NCBI GenBank assembly: GCA_902167325.1
Contig: LR632930.1
Coordinates: 1,302,001-1,366,000, forward strand
From: Chitinophaga pinensis
GTDB taxonomy: Bacteria; Bacteroidota; Bacteroidia; Chitinophagales; Chitinophagaceae
Direction: 5' to 3'
Length of the DNA stretch: 64,000 nt
Positions 61,605 to 64,000 of this stretch are shown piece by piece. Made by a program: the position numbers and the translations under genes. Numbering within the stretch: the stretch's first letter is position 1; every line of letters starts with the position of its first letter. Under the pieces are notes generated by a model. It was given only the letters and a program-made list of their open reading frames with translations, was not told the origin of the DNA and did no database searches.

Positions 61605-61999
61605 AAGAGAACGATTTTGTTGTAAACTGAATATACGTAAGATGCATTTGAGGGGTGGCAGGGGTGTATTGGAGGATATTTAAAGCCGCCGCGACCCAAT
61701 TTCAGTTTGTGCAATGGCAATCGAAGTGAGTTTGAACAATTTCGAAGGCAGCTTCAATCAGGGTTAGAAGATTTCGAAAATTGCAATGCCTCCCTAAAAA
61801 ACGCAGGCTGAACCAGTTTTAGCCGAAATTTTAGCAAAATTTTCAGTTGCAAGGGGTTGCAGTTGGAAATTTTTTAATGAATGGAAGTTCTGGTAATCAA
61901 TGTTCCAAATTCCATCATCGCCGCACCCGCAGCCGCTATTTTCGTAACTTGCATGTTTCCCTGCGCGATGCGTGCCGGGCACAAGAAGCTTTGTCAAAC
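61605..61999. other. Gene-free stretch before icmF
   Basis: This 395-bp AT-rich interval separates the divergent hypothetical gene and icmF. I see no ORF, strong hairpin or consensus promoter; TAACTTGC near 61947 is only a weak -7 candidate. Confidence 0.35.
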
Positions 62000-64000
62000 A
62001 TGACTTATACACCGAACAACAAAATCAGGATTGTAACCGCAGCAGCCCTCTTCGACGGGCACGACGCGGCCATCAACATTATGCGCCGGATCATGCAGAG
62101 CACCGGTGCTGAGGTGATCCATCTGGGTCATAACCGCTCAGCGGCGGAAATCGTGGACTGTGCCATTCAGGAAGATGCACAGGGTATCGCGGTTACTTCA
62201 TACCAGGGCGGGCACATCGAGTTCTTTAAGTATATGTACGATCTGCTGAAAGAAAAAGGTTGCGGCCATATCCGCATCTTCGGCGGCGGCGGTGGTACCA
62301 TCCTCCCCGTGGAGATCGATGAGCTGCATGCTTATGGCATCGCGCGGATTTATAGTCCGGATGACGGGCGTAAGTTTGGCCTCGCAGGTATGATCGAAGA
62401 CGTGATCCGCCAGTGCGATTTCGAAACCGTAAAGCAGGGCGAATGGAAGCTGGACCCCGCAAAACTTACCCAATACGATTCTCCCGAAATAGCCAAAGCC
62501 ATCACATATGCGGAGAACTATGCGCTGAACGGGCAACAGGATGATCTGAAGCGCATCGCCCGCAAAGCTCCCGTGCTCGGTATTACCGGTACCGGTGGCG
62601 CAGGTAAATCGAGTGTTACCGATGAACTGGTCCGCCGCTTCCTCCGCACCTATACCGATAAAACCATCGCCGTTATTTCGGTAGACCCCTCCAAGAAGAA
62701 AACCGGTGGCGCTCTGCTGGGAGACCGTATCCGGATGAACTCCATCCACCACCCCCGCGCTTACATGCGCTCCCTCGCTACCCGCGAAAGCGATAAAGCC
62801 ATCAGTCTGCATATCCAGGAAGCCATCGATATCTGCAAAGCTGCAGCCTTCGATTTCATTATCCTCGAAACATCCGGCATCGGCCAGAGCGATACGGCCA
62901 TCGTGGATTACTGCGATGTTTCGCTCTACGTGATGACGCCTGAATACGGCGCAGCTTCCCAACTCGAGAAGATCAACATGCTGGATTATGCGGACCTCAT
63001 CTGCATCAACAAATTCGATAAAGCCGGCGCGCTCGATGCCCTGCACGACGTGCGTAAACAATACAAACGTAACAACGGATTATGGGAAGCCAAAGATGAA
63101 GACCTGCCCGTTTTAGGCACCATCGCTTCCCAGTTCAATGACCCGGGCGTGAACCAGCTGTTTGGCCGCCTGATGCACCGCATCGCGGAGAAAACAGGTA
63201 TCCACTTCACGGATGACCAGCCTGATAAACCCGTTACCGCCACATCCACCAAGTCCCTCATTATTCCGCCCTCCCGCGTACGCTACCTGTCGGAGATTGC
63301 CACGGCGAGTAATGATTATAACGATTGGGTGAAAGAGCAATGTGCCCTTGCCACCCAATGGTACCAGCTCGATGGCGTGCTGAAAACACCCGGCCTGAAA
63401 CATGCAGCCGAACTGGAAGAGATCAGTAAACTGGTGCAGGAAAAAATTACACCGGAATGCAAGGCCCTCATTACCGGGTGGCCTGCTGTGGTGGAAAAAT
63501 ATAAAGCAGATCATTACGCTTTCCAGGTAAGGGATAAGGTTATTAAACTACCCCTTTTCAGTGAGAGCCTTTCCCATACCCGCGTACCCAAAGTATCGCT
63601 GCCGCAGTTTAAAGACTGGGGCGACATCCTCCGCTGGCAGCTCACCGAGAACCTCCCCGGAGAGTTCCCATATGCCGCCGGGGTATTTCCCCTGAAGCGC
63701 GAAGGCGAAGATCCTACGAGGATGTTTGCCGGAGAAGGCGGTCCGGAAAGAACGAACAAGCGCTTTCACTATGTATCGGTTGACCAGCCGGCCAAGCGGC
63801 TGTCTACCGCATTTGACAGTGTAACCCTTTACGGTGAAGACCCTGCCTACCGCCCCGATATTTATGGTAAAGTAGGGAACAGCGGTGTGAGCATTGCTTC
63901 GGTAGATGATGCCAAGAAACTGTATTCCGGCTTCGACCTTTGTGATCCTAAAACTTCTGTGTCGATGACCATTAATGGTCCGGCCCCGATACTGCTTGCC
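62000..64000 (+). CDS. icmF: Fused isobutyryl-CoA mutase (IcmF), 5' part
   Basis: The first 667 codons of a large fused mutase that continues past the window end. Residues about 8-140 are the coenzyme-B12-binding domain with DGHDAAIN (His21, the Co-ligand), continued by [12 protein letters not shown]. Residues about 185-420 are the MeaB-like G-protein chaperone with P-loop [10 protein letters not shown] (near 196), followed by [18 protein letters not shown]. From about residue 540 the acyl-CoA mutase domain begins ([26 protein letters not shown]; then [14 protein letters not shown] and [11 protein letters not shown]). This order (B12, GTPase, mutase) is that of IcmF, which interconverts isobutyryl- and n-butyryl-CoA. 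The start at 62000 fits the family. Confidence 0.93.
   Translation, partial: MTYTPNNKIRIVTAAALFDGHDAAINIMRRIMQSTGAEVIHLGHNRSAAEIVDCAIQEDAQGIAVTSYQGGHIEFFKYMYDLLKEKGCGHIRIFGGGGGTILPVEIDELHAYGIARIYSPDDGRKFGLAGMIEDVIRQCDFETVKQGEWKLDPAKLTQYDSPEIAKAITYAENYALNGQQDDLKRIARKAPVLGITGTGGAGKSSVTDELVRRFLRTYTDKTIAVISVDPSKKKTGGALLGDRIRMNSIHHPRAYMRSLATRESDKAISLHIQEAIDICKAAAFDFIILETSGIGQSDTAIVDYCDVSLYVMTPEYGAASQLEKINMLDYADLICINKFDKAGALDALHDVRKQYKRNNGLWEAKDEDLPVLGTIASQFNDPGVNQLFGRLMHRIAEKTGIHFTDDQPDKPVTATSTKSLIIPPSRVRYLSEIATASNDYNDWVKEQCALATQWYQLDGVLKTPGLKHAAELEEISKLVQEKITPECKALITGWPAVVEKYKADHYAFQVRDKVIKLPLFSESLSHTRVPKVSLPQFKDWGDILRWQLTENLPGEFPYAAGVFPLKREGEDPTRMFAGEGGPERTNKRFHYVSVDQPAKRLSTAFDSVTLYGEDPAYRPDIYGKVGNSGVSIASVDDAKKLYSGFDLCDPKTSVSMTINGPAPILLA

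Noticed and set aside
62198..63061. Open frame of 287 codons on the minus strand
   Set aside because: It is antisense to icmF, which has clear catalytic motifs in this stretch.

Overview
The window looks like chromosomal DNA of a Bacteroidota bacterium in or near the family Chitinophagaceae (Chitinophaga-like). The evidence is the gene content: GldC, PorG/DUF6089, DUF4290, DUF6934, the order NAD kinase-porG-uppS-bamA-ompH-ompH, and lipoproteins with Lys-rich starts after the lipobox Cys. Several promoters also match the Bacteroidota pattern TTTG-N20-TAnnTTTG. No transposase, integrase, CRISPR array or rRNA was seen. Most genes are housekeeping; the unusual material lies between genes and in a few accessory genes.

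Layout. 0.2-3 kb: a 141-nt tRNA-like RNA gene with its own promoter and terminator, an Lrp-type regulator, tryptophan 2,3-dioxygenase and a degenerate short-chain dehydrogenase. 3-9 kb: DUF4290-murA-gmk-CorC-type membrane protein, then tatC and rpiB. 9-20 kb: M28 peptidase, UvrD/PcrA helicase, RecX, omega-amidase, a GT39-type glycosyltransferase, thiL-suhB, a GH3 protein and a LysE exporter. 20.4-23.2 kb: a decayed DUF6934 locus, then an AhpD-like gene with an orphan 2-oxoacid:ferredoxin oxidoreductase beta subunit behind a palindrome-rich promoter. 23-32 kb: AMIN-amidase, long-type acyl-CoA dehydrogenase, alpha/beta hydrolase, GT2, a terpene synthase, a lone DppC-type permease and a lipoprotein.

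32-45 kb is a dense block: glycosyltransferase, gldC-yqeY-cvpA, hydrolase, CBS protein, a single-POTRA BamA paralogue, nadK, porG, uppS, bamA, two OmpH/Skp chaperones, rpmH-rnpA-yidD and a CtpA protease. It combines outer-membrane biogenesis, gliding/type IX secretion and undecaprenyl phosphate supply. 47-50 kb: a nuclease-fold lipoprotein, a Tat-exported Gfo/Idh/MocA oxidoreductase paired with a DUF1080 lipoprotein (suggesting 3-keto-sugar chemistry), and superoxide dismutase. 51-53 kb: a PAS-LuxR regulator, a 69-residue J-domain-like protein behind the second copy of the palindrome module, and an SPFH protein. 53-64 kb: a ZU5-like lipoprotein, tadA-ligA, a YtcJ-type amidohydrolase with an NrtR-type regulator, a gene-free stretch with a candidate structured RNA and degenerate repeats, an unrecognised protein, and the first 667 codons of a fused isobutyryl-CoA mutase (IcmF).

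Best candidates for undescribed biology are the tRNA-like gene at 248-388, the shared two-palindrome regulatory module at 22937-22991 and 51809-51860, the structured RNA candidate near 59950-60199, and the orphan terpene synthase.
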